From NCBI GenBank assembly GCA_023396095.1, contig JAEWXG010000016.1:1-17321 (forward strand): 17,321 nucleotides of DNA. The letters run 5' to 3'. Positions 7,638 to 15,721 of the stretch are shown here, one piece after another. The DNA is from Bacillota bacterium (GTDB lineage: Bacteria > Bacillota > Clostridia > Christensenellales > UBA3700). The notes beneath the pieces were generated by a model. That model did no database searches, was not told the DNA's origin, and was given only the letters and a program-made list of their open reading frames with translations. The stretch's first letter is position 1. Each line of letters opens with the position of its first letter. Made by a program: the position numbers and the translations under genes.

Positions 7638-7664
7638 ATTATCACTTAATAATCTTCATTGCAA
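7638..7664 (-). promoter_or_regulatory. Probable folT promoter
   Basis: GATAAT (minus strand, 7643-7638) is a good -10, with TTGCAA at 7664-7659 as the -35 at 15-base spacing. A weaker -10 TAATGT at 17-base spacing overlaps it. Either places transcription start within a few bases of the aptamer's first helix. Confidence 0.5.
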
Positions 7665-7719
7665 GAAAAGTATACAAATACTTCAAACAAATTAACTGGA
7701 GTTGAGGTGAATGAGGTAT

Positions 7720-7749
7720 TTTTCACTTTTACTTGCTGAAAAGTGGAAA
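7720..7749. repeat. 11-bp imperfect hairpin, possible dispersed element
   Basis: TTTTCACTTTT (7720-7730) and AAAAGTGGAAA (7739-7749) form an 11-bp stem with one G-U pair and an 8-base loop, ACTTGCTG. It lies in a stretch of about 190 bases (7665-7856) without a gene. The stem core (TTTTTCAC) resembles the dyad at 6735-6755. The surrounding sequence, with a minus-strand reading of FHFSASKSEKYLIHLNSS, looks to me like a repeated non-coding element seen in gut Firmicutes, but this is from memory only. Confidence 0.4.
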
Positions 7750-7856
7750 CTACATGCAAATTTTAATTCAAAATTTTTTTAGAAAAAATAATTGAATTAT
7801 CTTAAGCAATAATTTGAATACTATTTTTAATTAATTTTTTCTTTTTGAACATCAAT

Positions 7857-8457
7857 CTATTCAATTACTAACCAATAGCCACCTTTATCTGGTCCCTTAT
7901 GAACAATCAAATTATTTTCTTTTAGTTTGTTTAAATGATATCTAACACTTCCTTCCGTTATACCAAGAGTTAAAGCTAAATCAATTCTAACTAAATATGG
8001 ATTCGCTTTTAGTAAAGAAAGTATCTCTTTACGAATTGTTTCTGGTTGTTTCTTGGTTGTTTTGCTGGGTGTTTTTTTGTTCATTGTATCCTTCTTTATT
8101 AAATGGTATACAAACAGTGATAAAATTATCTGAAAAAACATAAGCTTCTTCTCCGTAAACACTAACTACAACTGAAACACCGTCCCCACTCTCTTCAGCA
8201 AAATTACATTGCCTAAATATATCAAATAATTTTTTGTTTACAGGTTCACTTTTTCCTTTTAAAAGATGAACATATGATACACATAAAGGAGAAATTTGAT
8301 CTGTAATAACATACGATATATATCTCATAGATTCGTCAATATTGTTTTCTTCAACTCCAACGACTTCCCCTTTTTTTTTTAAAATTCCTATAAAAATACT
8401 TCCATCTTCACTATTTAAAAATGAAACTATTTCTTTTGTTAATCCGTCTTTTGCTTT
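7857..8457 (-). pseudogene. Broken AlbA_2/Schlafen-type ATP-binding regulator
   Basis: Two overlapping frames together give a decayed member of the family of transcriptional regulators with an AlbA_2 N-terminus, a GHKL-type ATPase region and a winged-helix end. From 8457 the frame reads EIVSFLNSEDGSIFIGI...GEVVGVEENN, the AlbA_2 start. After ITDQISPLC it jumps straight to KKLFDIFRQCNFAEESGDGV and FSDNFITVCIPFNK, the C-terminal ATPase part, so most of the centre has been deleted. The frame stops at 8029. The winged helix (IRKEILSLLKANPYLVRIDLALTLGITEGSVRYHLNKLK...GGYWLVIE) continues in a second frame to 7857, so there is a frameshift near 8040-8060. The N-terminal 10-20 residues are also lost. 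Functional protein is unlikely. Confidence 0.8.
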
Positions 8458-8544
8458 TTAATTTTAACCCTATGTTATTTCTTTCACTTAAAAACATATA
8501 AAACAATCCTTCTTATAGTCACATATGTTACAATATAACTACGA

Positions 8545-8574
8545 CCAGAAAACAGCCAGAAAACAGCCAGAAAA
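8545..8574. repeat. 11-bp tandem repeat, 2.7 copies
   Basis: The unit CCAGAAAACAG starts at 8545 and 8556, and a partial copy CCAGAAAA starts at 8567, with no mismatches. It lies in the non-coding gap between the two pseudogenes. It could be a short iteron-like array or a replication-slippage product, and three units are too few to decide. Confidence 0.6.
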
Positions 8575-8598
8575 TTTTTAATAAATTTAAAAATGCTA

Positions 8599-8684
8599 TC
8601 TAATGAAGAGACTAGTTAAGGACGATATGAAAAAGCACCTTTGATGTTATCTCGGGTGGTTTCTAGTTTTAATATATCATTAGA
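8599..8684. other. Structured non-coding segment, long paired base
   Basis: TCTAATGA (8599-8606) pairs perfectly with TCATTAGA (8677-8684). Inside this, GAGACTAG (8608-8615) pairs with CTAGTTTT (8663-8670), allowing G-U. The enclosed 47 bases hold CACC/GGTG and GATA/TATC complements and are less A+T-rich than the surroundings. On the plus strand the segment includes GAAGAG near the start and GGGTGGT near the end, loosely recalling the two ends of a T-box leader. Nothing downstream on the plus strand is an intact gene. The rest of the 8458-8784 gap shows nothing else besides the tandem repeat. Confidence 0.4.
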
Positions 8685-8784
8685 AAAATGTATTATTTTA
8701 GCTATAATTTTATTAATCTAACTATACTTAGCAAAAATTACATTATAATCAAATCAATAATAATAACAATAATTTCTCATGTAG

Positions 8785-9772
8785 TTATTTATTTGCGATC
8801 TCTTCAAGTGCCATTTTTAGAAGTTGTGTATTAAAAGCACGCTTATTAGAAGATAACTCCCATGTGTTTTAATCTATATCTTGTATTTTTCTATTAGGAA
8901 GATTTAAAGATTGTATATCGGCATTTCTATAGAATTCAGAATCATCTACCAATGACTGAATTAAATATTCCAATTTAGATCCAAAAATTTTTCTTGCAGA
9001 TTTATATTTTAAAAGTTTGTCAAGAATTTCATCATCTCCTGCAGATGAGTTTATTGGCACATCTAATAAGCTCAAGCTTTCAAAATCAAATCTTTTTGTA
9101 TCAAAATCTATATCAGTTGTAAACATGCCTTTTTTTGTTTGCCAATTATTCAAACGAGTAGGATTTTTGTATTCATTAATACTATAAATGTGCTCAACAG
9201 AAAATGCATTTGGTGACAATATATTCCATAAATATTCACCCGTTGTTTTAATTAAATCAGCAGTTTTATCCAAAAAAGCTTCTTGGCATGCTAAAATTAC
9301 TTTAATTATTCTTGAATCATCATTTATTTTAACAGATGATAAAAGAAATGCTCATATTTGTTAAATGTTTATAAATGGTATCAAAATCCTTTAGATATTG
9401 TATGAAATTTTCAGTAAATTCTTTAGCTATTAGAGGATCATTAAAAACATTATTCATATAAAGCGACATCCATTTACACACTCCTGCTTTGCTTAGCTCT
9501 TGAATGTTACTATCATTTTGGTAATACGTATTCAAAAATAAATAAATTACATTTTCCACTCCATCTTCATCTTTTTCAATTAAAATACCATTTTCTTTGA
9601 TTTTTACATCGATACCTTTATAAGATCCTAATTCTTTAATTTTGTTTTTTAAAGAGAAAATATTATGACCTGTACGTCCAATACGTATAGATTGAGATAA
9701 AATTGAATAAAAAATTTCCGCTAGGGTAAGTTGAATTGATAATGAATTAATGTTTAATAAATATTTAATGAA
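8785..9772 (-). pseudogene. Decayed DUF262/DUF1524 (GmrSD-like) gene
   Basis: A single gene can be reassembled from two frames. From 9772 down to about 9355 the frame reads TLAEIFYSILSQSIRIGR... and YLFLNTYYQNDSNIQELSKAG. It then shifts one base and continues as FLLSSVKINDDSRIIKVILACQEAFLDK, followed by FSVEHIYSIN and FDFESLSLLDVPINSS. An in-frame TAA at 8869-8871 interrupts it, and the same frame continues as TWELSSNKRAFNTQLLKMALEEIANK to a stop at 8785. The E-H-I motif, the N-S pair and the terminal Trp/Arg/Leu helix fit the DUF1524 HNH-like half of DUF262/DUF1524 proteins (type IV restriction, GmrSD group). The Pro usually following EHI is absent. The N-terminal DUF262 half is missing. The breaks are clear; the family assignment is moderate. 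Confidence 0.5.
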
Positions 9773-9907
9773 TCACTTATATTTGTATTCAAGAAAAATA
9801 AACTTCATCCCATTTTATTTACATATTCTTAATAATTTTTCTCAAGCACTTAAAAATTTTAAAATTTAAAGAATTAATTACATAAAAATTGCTTTAATTT
9901 AAGATTA

Positions 9908-10510
9908 TTAATATAACTCAATCAGATTTTTAATAAAAATTTCGATACCTATGAGTATAATAACCACTCCTGCAATAATTGATGCTTTCTTTGCAAATTT
10001 CATTCCTATTTTTTTACCTAAAAAGATTGCGAGGAAACAATCTAAAAAGGTAATTATTCCTATTAGCATAGAAGAAATTAAAGCTTGATAAATATTTAAT
10101 TCTGAAATTGCAAATCCAACACTAAGGGCATCTATAGAAGTCGCTATGCCTTGCACTAATATTATTTTTAATGTCAATGACTGTTCAACTTGTGAAATCT
10201 CAGGATCATTATCAATAGTTATATCATCCTTTTTTCTATTATCTATTATCATTTTTATCCCTAAATATGATAATAAAAATAACGCTATCCAAGGAATTGC
10301 GTATTTAAACCCCTCTAAACATTCTCTTATCCAATGCACACAACACCAACCAATAAATGGCATAATGAATTGAAAAAGAGCAAAAACTATAGGAATAAAA
10401 AGCATCTTGGATCTTTTCATTTTATTGTTTAACATCCCATCTGCTACAGAAACGCTAAAAGCATCTAAACTTAAAACTAAACCTAAAATAAAACTTTTTA
10501 GATAAAACAT
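9908..10510 (-). CDS. mntP: Manganese efflux pump MntP
   Basis: This 200-residue protein of about six membrane segments belongs to the MntP (DUF204) family, which exports Mn2+ and protects against manganese excess. The internal duplication is obvious. The N-half has GLVLSLDAFSVSVADG (Asp16, Asp24) and the C-half has GIATSIDALSVGFAI (Asp127). These are the acidic membrane residues that conduct the metal in characterised members. A charged cytoplasmic loop (NRKKDDITIDNDPE) separates the halves. The ATG at 10510 stands one base after the stop of the csaA-like gene, so translation is probably coupled. No yybP-ykoY manganese riboswitch is visible upstream. The 135 bases between this gene and the pseudogene at 9772 hold no recognisable gene. 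Confidence 0.93.
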   Translation of the reverse strand: MFYLKSFILGLVLSLDAFSVSVADGMLNNKMKRSKMLFIPIVFALFQFIMPFIGWCCVHWIRECLEGFKYAIPWIALFLLSYLGIKMIIDNRKKDDITIDNDPEISQVEQSLTLKIILVQGIATSIDALSVGFAISELNIYQALISSMLIGIITFLDCFLAIFLGKKIGMKFAKKASIIAGVVIILIGIEIFIKNLIELY

Positions 10511-10511
10511 G

Positions 10512-10841
10512 CTAGCCTAACTTATCTCCATTTTTTGCTACTTGATCAGGAACAATTAATGCTACTCCATTTTGAGTATAAATACCTAACACTAATACTT
10601 CAGAAATAAAGTTAGCAATTTGTCTTGCAGGGAAATTAATTACTGCTAGAATTTGCTTTCCAATTAATTGATCTTTTGAATATAACTCAGTAATCTGTGC
10701 TGAAGAATTTTTGCAACCAATATTTTCTCCAAAATCTATTTTCAATCTATATGCTTTTTTCTTGGCCTTTGGAAAGTCAAGAACATCAATTATTGTCCCA
10801 ACCCTAATATCTAAAGAAGAAAAATTAGAATAATCCGTCAT
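10512..10841 (-). CDS. csaA: CsaA-like tRNA-binding domain protein
   Basis: This stand-alone 109-residue OB-fold tRNA-binding (EMAP/CsaA-type) domain shows FSSLDIRVGTIIDVLDFPKAKKKAYRLKIDFGE at the N-terminus. ILAVINFPARQIANFISEVLVLGIYTQNGVALIVPD follows, matching the CsaA family ('DIRVG.I......KA.KPAYKL.IDFG', 'VNFPPRQIA.F.SEVLVLG'). CsaA binds tRNA as a dimer and has been proposed to be a chaperone for protein export in Bacillus. I chose ATG 10841, with GGAG 11 bases upstream. A TTG at 10850 would lie only two bases after that site. It precedes mntP in one transcription unit; no functional link between the two is known. Confidence 0.9.
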   Translation of the reverse strand: MTDYSNFSSLDIRVGTIIDVLDFPKAKKKAYRLKIDFGENIGCKNSSAQITELYSKDQLIGKQILAVINFPARQIANFISEVLVLGIYTQNGVALIVPDQVAKNGDKLG

Positions 10842-10871
10842 AACAAACAAATCTCCATTAACACAATATGT

Positions 10872-10892
10872 TATAATACATAGTACATTATA
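10872..10892. promoter_or_regulatory. Divergent promoter region, facing -10 elements
   Basis: TATAAT (10872-10877, plus) and its mirror ATTATA (10887-10892, TATAAT on the minus strand) face each other in the 72-base gap between the csaA-like gene and the M20 dipeptidase gene. They are likely the -10 elements for the two directions. No convincing -35 is visible for either, so the call rests on the -10s and the divergent layout. Confidence 0.4.
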
Positions 10893-10913
10893 CGATAACG
10901 AGGTTCAAAACAC

Positions 10914-12158
10914 ATGAAATATTATAATCAATTTCTTGATGGTTTATCTAAGATTATTTCATTCAATACTGTTCGAACAAAAGGCTCTTTCCCTTTTGGA
11001 GATGAAATCGAAAAATGCTTGATAGAAACACTCTCTCAACTTAATTCATTAGGATTTAACACAATCAACAAGCACTACTATGGTATTGCAGATTTAAATA
11101 TTAATCAAAGTAGTGAAACACTTGGTATATTAGGCCATATTGACATTGTCCCATTTATAGAAAGTGAATGGGATACCCCACCATTAGAATTAACTTTAAA
11201 AGATAATAAATTAATTGCACGTGGTGTTATGGACGATAAAGGTCCACTACTTGCTTGCGCTTATGCTATAGCTGAATTAAAAAATACTCCTTCTTTAAAA
11301 CAAACTAAAAATATCCGTATAATTATAGGTTGTGATGAGGAATCGCATTGTGAGTGTATAAAAAAATATAATGAAATTGAAGAAATACCAACTTATTCTT
11401 TTACCCCTGATGCTGATTTTCCTTGTGTTAATTTTGAAAAACAAATACTGACACTTAAAGTTGAAATAAAAAAGCCAGATCTCATTGAATATGCTTTTGG
11501 CGGAACTGCTAAAAACATAGTTATGACTAAGCTCACATATAAACTCAAAAACCAAGAAGAAAAAACTATTTCCGGAAAAGCAGCACATGGATCTTTGCCA
11601 GAAGATGGCGAAAATGCTTTTATTAACTTTTTGAAAAAATATATGCAAGATGATAAAGATTTAAGAAATCTATATGATAAATTACAAGATGTCTATGGAA
11701 AAGGGTTAAATATCGACATAAAAGATAATACTGGCTCATTATCATTTTGTATTTCTATGTTAGAAACAAAAAATGACACCTTTATTTTCACTTTTGACAT
11801 TAGACTTCCTTTAATCGGGGATAAAGATGTTGTTATCAAAAAAATAAAAGAGAGCTTAAATGCAAAAATTCTAATAGAGAACTATTCTCCCTATCTATAT
11901 ATTGAAGAAAACTCATTTCTTGTAAAAACACTAACTGATACATATAATTCCATCATGCAAAAAAATTTGAAACCTCTTGCAATTGGTGGAGGAACTTATG
12001 CAAAATATTTAAGTAATTGCATTGGCTTTGGCCCAACCTTTAAACATTCAATTAAAAACATTCACCAAGCCAATGAATCAGTTTTTACTGCTGATTTTGA
12101 AAATATGTATTTAATTTACTTGGAAGCAATTAAAAAACTGGCATTTGAAAACAGTTAA
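10914..12158 (+). CDS. M20 family dipeptidase (PepV/Sapep-like)
   Basis: This 414-residue cytoplasmic metallo-dipeptidase lacks a signal peptide and should release amino acids from imported dipeptides. The dinuclear zinc site of the M20 family is complete: GHIDIVP (His75, Asp77), RGVMDDKGP (bridging Asp107), DEES (general base and ligand, Glu142/Glu143), FTPDADFP (Asp166) and NIHQANE (His384). GKAAHGS (His225) and the IGGGTYAK loop are specific to the PepV branch, as is the long lid domain in the middle. It is somewhat shorter than the ~470 residues typical of PepV. The DEES motif is followed by HCEC, where PepV has a Gly-Met/Ser type loop. GAGG stands ten bases before the ATG. Confidence 0.9.
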   Translation: MKYYNQFLDGLSKIISFNTVRTKGSFPFGDEIEKCLIETLSQLNSLGFNTINKHYYGIADLNINQSSETLGILGHIDIVPFIESEWDTPPLELTLKDNKLIARGVMDDKGPLLACAYAIAELKNTPSLKQTKNIRIIIGCDEESHCECIKKYNEIEEIPTYSFTPDADFPCVNFEKQILTLKVEIKKPDLIEYAFGGTAKNIVMTKLTYKLKNQEEKTISGKAAHGSLPEDGENAFINFLKKYMQDDKDLRNLYDKLQDVYGKGLNIDIKDNTGSLSFCISMLETKNDTFIFTFDIRLPLIGDKDVVIKKIKESLNAKILIENYSPYLYIEENSFLVKTLTDTYNSIMQKNLKPLAIGGGTYAKYLSNCIGFGPTFKHSIKNIHQANESVFTADFENMYLIYLEAIKKLAFENS

Positions 12159-12363
12159 TTTATACAATCAAATCACTATAAATTAGCAAATATAATTATA
12201 TTTTACACATAAAACAATAATAATTTGCATAATTTAGAAAAATATCTATTGTAACCATTATTAACTTGAATATAAATTTATGACTAATATCATAACTCAA
12301 AATCGTTTGCAATATTTAAATAATAATATAAAATATATGTATAAATTGTAAGGGGTAAAATTT
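12159..12363. other. Intergenic gap before the lipase gene
   Basis: This A+T-rich stretch contains a weak 7-bp A/T hairpin right after the dipeptidase stop, and TTGCAA (12307-12312) followed by TATAAA (12327-12332). That spacing of 14 is too short for a confident promoter. The lipase ribosome site AAGGGG (12350-12355) closes the gap. Confidence 0.4.
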
Positions 12364-13662
12364 ATGAATAGAAAAAAAATAAGAAATTTTTCTTTGATTT
12401 TTGTAATTTTTTCTTCCATTTTACTTTTATCTTTTTATCCAATATTCAACAAGATAAACGCCGAAAATAAAAACACAACTAATGAAATTATTCCTGTTGT
12501 TTTTTTACATGGATTTATGGGATATGGCAGAGTTGAAGAAACTGTTTTCAAAAAACAATATTGGGGAAACAATGTTTGCGATTTACAAGAATATTTAAAT
12601 AATCAAGGTTATATAACAATGACTGCTGCAGTTGCTCCATTTAGTTCAAATTGGCATAGAGCATGCGAATTTTATGCTTATGTTAAAGGCGGAACAGTCG
12701 ACTATGGCGAATATACCGCAAATAAATTTGGACACTCTAGATATGGGAGAACTTATCCTGGCATATATCCACAATGGGATAAAGAACACCCAATACATAT
12801 AGTTGCTCATTCACAAGGTGGACAAACAGCTCGCGTTCTCGCTCATTTATTAAATTATGGATTTGCTGATGAAATTAACTACAACCAAAATAGTATATCT
12901 AACTTGTTCTCTCATAATCCAAGCAATAAAGGGATGATTAAATCAATAACCACCATTGCTACACCTCATGACGGAACAACCGCTACAGAAGTAGCTGATG
13001 CCATAACAGGCCATAATACTTTTAAACTTTTCCCTTTTTTAAACTTCATCAACGGAAAATACGAAAATACTAGATTTTTTGATTATCAATTAGAGTATTG
13101 GGGACTACACAAACAAGATAATGAAAGTCTATTAGAATTCTATCAAAGAAACAAAAACAATAAAGCTTGGACACAAGAAAAAGCTTTTGGAATGTACGAT
13201 CTTTCTCCAATTGGAGCAAAAGAGCTTAACTCATGGGTTAAAGATGTCGATGACATCTACTATTTCTCATATGCTTGTCAAAAAACTAGAGAAAAAAGAA
13301 CTATTTTCGGAACAATAAATTATTATGTTCAAATCGATGTAAAAAATATCGCTACTACTGTATCAGCTAAAGTTATTGCAAAAACAGCGAGTTCATATCC
13401 TTTGTATGAAATAGATAGTAAATATAATCATAATGACGGTGTAGTAAACACTTACTCTGCTATTGCTCCTCATATTGGCAGAAATTCCACAACGATTAGA
13501 TTTATTTCTCAACACTCTAGAAATATTGAACCTGGTGTTTGGAATTCATTTGGGATTGTTCAAGATACTGATCATAACCAAATTTGCGGAATGTTCCCTA
13601 ATAAATATTTAGATATTAAAGAATTTTACATAAATCATTTAAACTTTTTAAAGAAACTTTAA
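12364..13662 (+). CDS. Secreted lipase, family I.5 (staphylococcal/Geobacillus type)
   Basis: This 432-residue extracellular triacylglycerol lipase of the alpha/beta-hydrolase fold starts with a Lys/Arg-rich n-region and a hydrophobic core (residues about 9-27), a signal peptide probably cleaved after INA (residue 33). The mature enzyme opens with PVVFLHGFMGYG, the oxyanion-hole strand. The block DYGEYTANKFGHSRYGRTYPG (about 113-133) is diagnostic for this family. The nucleophile is Ser150 in AHSQGG. The probable catalytic Asp is Asp358 (NDGVVNTYS) and the His is His404 (DHNQICGMF). The TPHDGT strand is also typical. The length matches mature lipases of this group, without the staphylococcal propeptide. 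AAGGGG stands eight bases before the ATG, and a strong terminator follows the stop. Confidence 0.93.
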   Translation: MNRKKIRNFSLIFVIFSSILLLSFYPIFNKINAENKNTTNEIIPVVFLHGFMGYGRVEETVFKKQYWGNNVCDLQEYLNNQGYITMTAAVAPFSSNWHRACEFYAYVKGGTVDYGEYTANKFGHSRYGRTYPGIYPQWDKEHPIHIVAHSQGGQTARVLAHLLNYGFADEINYNQNSISNLFSHNPSNKGMIKSITTIATPHDGTTATEVADAITGHNTFKLFPFLNFINGKYENTRFFDYQLEYWGLHKQDNESLLEFYQRNKNNKAWTQEKAFGMYDLSPIGAKELNSWVKDVDDIYYFSYACQKTREKRTIFGTINYYVQIDVKNIATTVSAKVIAKTASSYPLYEIDSKYNHNDGVVNTYSAIAPHIGRNSTTIRFISQHSRNIEPGVWNSFGIVQDTDHNQICGMFPNKYLDIKEFYINHLNFLKKL

Positions 13663-13693
13663 CCGCAGAGTAATATAAAACTAATAAACTAAA

Positions 13694-13736
13694 TAAAAAA
13701 ATAACTTCATAATCATTAATTGAAGTTATTTTTTTA
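13694..13736 (+). terminator. Lipase terminator, perfect 16-bp stem
   Basis: TAAAAAAATAACTTCA (13694-13709) is the exact complement of 13721-13736, with an 11-base loop. T7 ends the stem. The sequence is symmetric enough to stop transcription from both sides. Confidence 0.88.
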
Positions 13737-14210
13737 TTTTAATAAATATGTTCATTATTTTATATTTATATTTATCTAATTCACCTTTATTATAATTTGG
13801 AATTTACTATTTCTTTGCTACTATCAAATTAAATCAATTAACTTATTCACCAAGAATTGTCCTGGTGAACTAGAATCTTTCTAGCAGTGATTTAGCTAAT
13901 TCATGACTCTAAGAAAAATTTGTTTTTCTTTTTCTTTTGGCCTTTTTTTAAATCCTAAATAATGCTTTATTCGTTGCTTTATAATTTGTCTTTTTTTAAG
14001 TAATATTCACAATATTTTTATTTATTTTCATTTAAAAAAGAACCTGGTATATTAATTTTAATTATGAAGTTTAAAACCTCAATTCTTAACAATAAATACA
14101 AATCTTTATTAAGAGTTTGCATATATTGAGTTTTTCATTCAAGAAGTAAACAATATATAAATTAATCAACTTGTATTAACATTTCTTAAGATTTAAAATA
14201 TTAATTTTTC
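13737..14210. other. Non-coding stretch with two adjacent hairpins
   Basis: There is no credible gene here. TTCACCA (13846-13852) pairs with TGGTGAA (13863-13869), and CTAGA (13870-13874) pairs with TCTAG (13880-13884) immediately beside it, giving two abutting stems. On the minus strand between 14010 and 13900 a short Lys/Arg-rich frame (KKRQIIKQRIKHYLGFKKR) ends in a stop, and nearby frames are broken. It could be the remnant of a small gene, but no family is recognisable. The remainder is A+T-rich filler. Confidence 0.4.
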
Positions 14211-14212
14211 AA

Positions 14213-14241
14213 AAAAATAGACCTAAAATAGGTCTATTTTT
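14213..14241 (-). terminator. Terminator of the M28 peptidase gene
   Basis: AAAAATAGACCTA (14213-14225) and TAGGTCTATTTTT (14229-14241) form a perfect 13-bp stem with an AAA loop, 25 bases after the stop codon at 14266. T7 follows on the minus strand (14211-14217). Confidence 0.88.
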
Positions 14242-14265
14242 GTCAAATTAATACATATCTGTGAT

Positions 14266-15582
14266 TTATTTTTTCTTTTTAGCTTTTCTTTCTGCCTTTA
14301 ATGATGCCAAATTTTCCTTAGTTCTTGCCTTTCTTTCAGCCAAAGTCATAACTGGCTCTTGAGCATCAAAAATTCTTAATGATTCAATACAAGCAGCAAA
14401 ACAAGCAGCTAAGCATTCTTTATCTAGATTATCATATGAATCTCTACGAGTATGATAGTAATCTTGCAAATTATGATCTAATGCAGTTATACCTGCTGCT
14501 TTATATCCACCTAAATTAAATGCAGCAGAATCTGTTGCTCCTAAAGGTATTGCCCCAGAGAAACATCTAATTCCTAAATTATCACATGCTTTAAAGAATA
14601 AACCTGAAGTATAATCATCAGCTTTAACTAATGTATTCATATCTTTTTCATTTACATACAAATAATCTAACTCATGCATTGTATCGAATGCTAAAATTAT
14701 TGTTTCAACATCGTGATATTCGTCTGGGTGCATTTCACAAAAAGCTTTTGCCCCCCTCAAACCACCTTCTTCTGACCCTGAAAGTAGCACACCAACTTCT
14801 GTGTTTTCTAATTCAATTCCTTCATCTTCTAAAGCTTTAACTACTGCTACAGCAAGCATGCAAGCTGTCAAATTATCATTAGCTCCATCAACACAATAAT
14901 TTGTGTTAAACATAAAGAATAAAATGATATAACAAGGAATAAATATTAATCCAACATATGTTGCAATCTGTAAACCAAGAACCCATTCACTAAATGGAAC
15001 ATATGTTCCTTTGTTAACAATTGCAGCCGCTAATGAAACAATTCCAACATATACACCACCTACACCAGACATAATTGCATGCCCAACAAAACCTACACCT
15101 CCAAACCAGTTGTTCATTGTCCACTCAAATGCAGCATCTGGATGTCCATTAAAGAAAATACGTCTCTTAACTTCTCCAGTAGGTTTCCTTAACGCAATTA
15201 AATTATGTGATGTTGCTGGTTTAAACAATTTATCAAATGTTCTTAAATACAAAACAAATTGAGTTGTTAAAACTGTGAACCCAAATACTGTTAATATTAC
15301 ACCAACTAACGGGTAGATAAATGATAAAATCAAGGCAGCAACAACACAAGCCCCTGTTATCCAAATCCAATGGAAAAATCCCATAGGATGCAATTTAAAT
15401 GGTTCAACTTTAACATTCCCATCGCAGGCCTTATCAACCAGTGTCCCCATATATTCAACGGCTTTTTTCTCGCCTTCACTTCCAGGATTTCTTTTGCCAA
15501 ACGTCTTAATGATAGTTGTTATTTCATCTATCATATATTGAGCATACTCATCCTTTTTTTCAATAAGTTTTTTTAAACTCAT
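14266..15582 (-). CDS. M28 family zinc peptidase with inserted membrane segments
   Basis: This 438-residue M28 (aminopeptidase Y/S-like) metallopeptidase has its zinc residues distributed around membrane segments. The sequence begins RNPGSEGEKKAVEYM, the usual N-terminal helix. Two hydrophobic spans follow (about 72-112), then FNGHPDAAFEW (His147, possibly Asp149). Two more spans come next (about 165-190 and 200-226). The remaining motifs are CVDGANDNLT (bridging Asp232), SGSEEGG (Glu271/Glu272), AFDTMHE (Asp300) and YYHTRRDSYDN (His377). The catalytic set is complete. Insertion of four membrane spans within the peptidase fold is unusual. The tail is highly charged and Lys-rich. I chose ATG 15582 because AAGGAGGGG stands seven to eight bases upstream. 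It has its own extended -10 promoter and terminator, so it is monocistronic. Confidence 0.85.
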   Translation of the reverse strand: MSLKKLIEKKDEYAQYMIDEITTIIKTFGKRNPGSEGEKKAVEYMGTLVDKACDGNVKVEPFKLHPMGFFHWIWITGACVVAALILSFIYPLVGVILTVFGFTVLTTQFVLYLRTFDKLFKPATSHNLIALRKPTGEVKRRIFFNGHPDAAFEWTMNNWFGGVGFVGHAIMSGVGGVYVGIVSLAAAIVNKGTYVPFSEWVLGLQIATYVGLIFIPCYIILFFMFNTNYCVDGANDNLTACMLAVAVVKALEDEGIELENTEVGVLLSGSEEGGLRGAKAFCEMHPDEYHDVETIILAFDTMHELDYLYVNEKDMNTLVKADDYTSGLFFKACDNLGIRCFSGAIPLGATDSAAFNLGGYKAAGITALDHNLQDYYHTRRDSYDNLDKECLAACFAACIESLRIFDAQEPVMTLAERKARTKENLASLKAERKAKKKK

Positions 15583-15613
15583 TATTTTTCCCCTCCTTAA
15601 ACAACATATAATC

Positions 15614-15642
15614 ATTCTAACAAAAAGTCCATTCTCTTTCAA
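15614..15642 (-). promoter_or_regulatory. Promoter of the M28 peptidase gene
   Basis: On the minus strand TTGAAA (15642-15637), a 17-base spacer and TAGAAT (15619-15614) preceded by TGT form a strong sigma-A-type promoter with an extended -10. The predicted start is near 15607, giving a leader of about 25 bases. Confidence 0.85.
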
Positions 15643-15675
15643 TATTAAAAATTTAAAATGATATAAATAATAATA

Positions 15676-15703
15676 AAAAAATGCCAAATTTTTGGCATTT
15701 TTT
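15676..15703 (-). terminator. Terminator of thiT
   Basis: AAAAAATGCCAAA (15676-15688) and TTTGGCATTTTTT (15691-15703) form a perfect stem about 20 bases after the thiT stop. A T-run follows on the minus strand. It separates thiT from the M28 gene. Confidence 0.87.
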
Positions 15704-15721
15704 ATATTAAACATGCAATTT

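Noticed and set aside
8545..8574. CRISPR-like array
   Set aside because: It is a contiguous 11-bp repeat without spacers and with under three copies.
8599..8684. Functional T-box riboswitch
   Set aside because: Only short resemblances at both ends exist. There is no specifier loop, no canonical TGGN antiterminator helix with terminator, and no downstream gene.
11295..11648. Minus-strand frame of 117 codons inside the dipeptidase gene
   Set aside because: It is antisense to intact M20 motifs, and its Phe/Tyr-rich composition is that of an antisense shadow.
13846..13884. Two abutting hairpins as insertion-sequence ends
   Set aside because: No transposase remnant or matching inverted terminal repeat flanks them.
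15583..15714. 44-codon N-terminal extension of the M28 peptidase
   Set aside because: It would span the promoter and the thiT terminator region, and AAGGAGGGG clearly marks the ATG at 15582.
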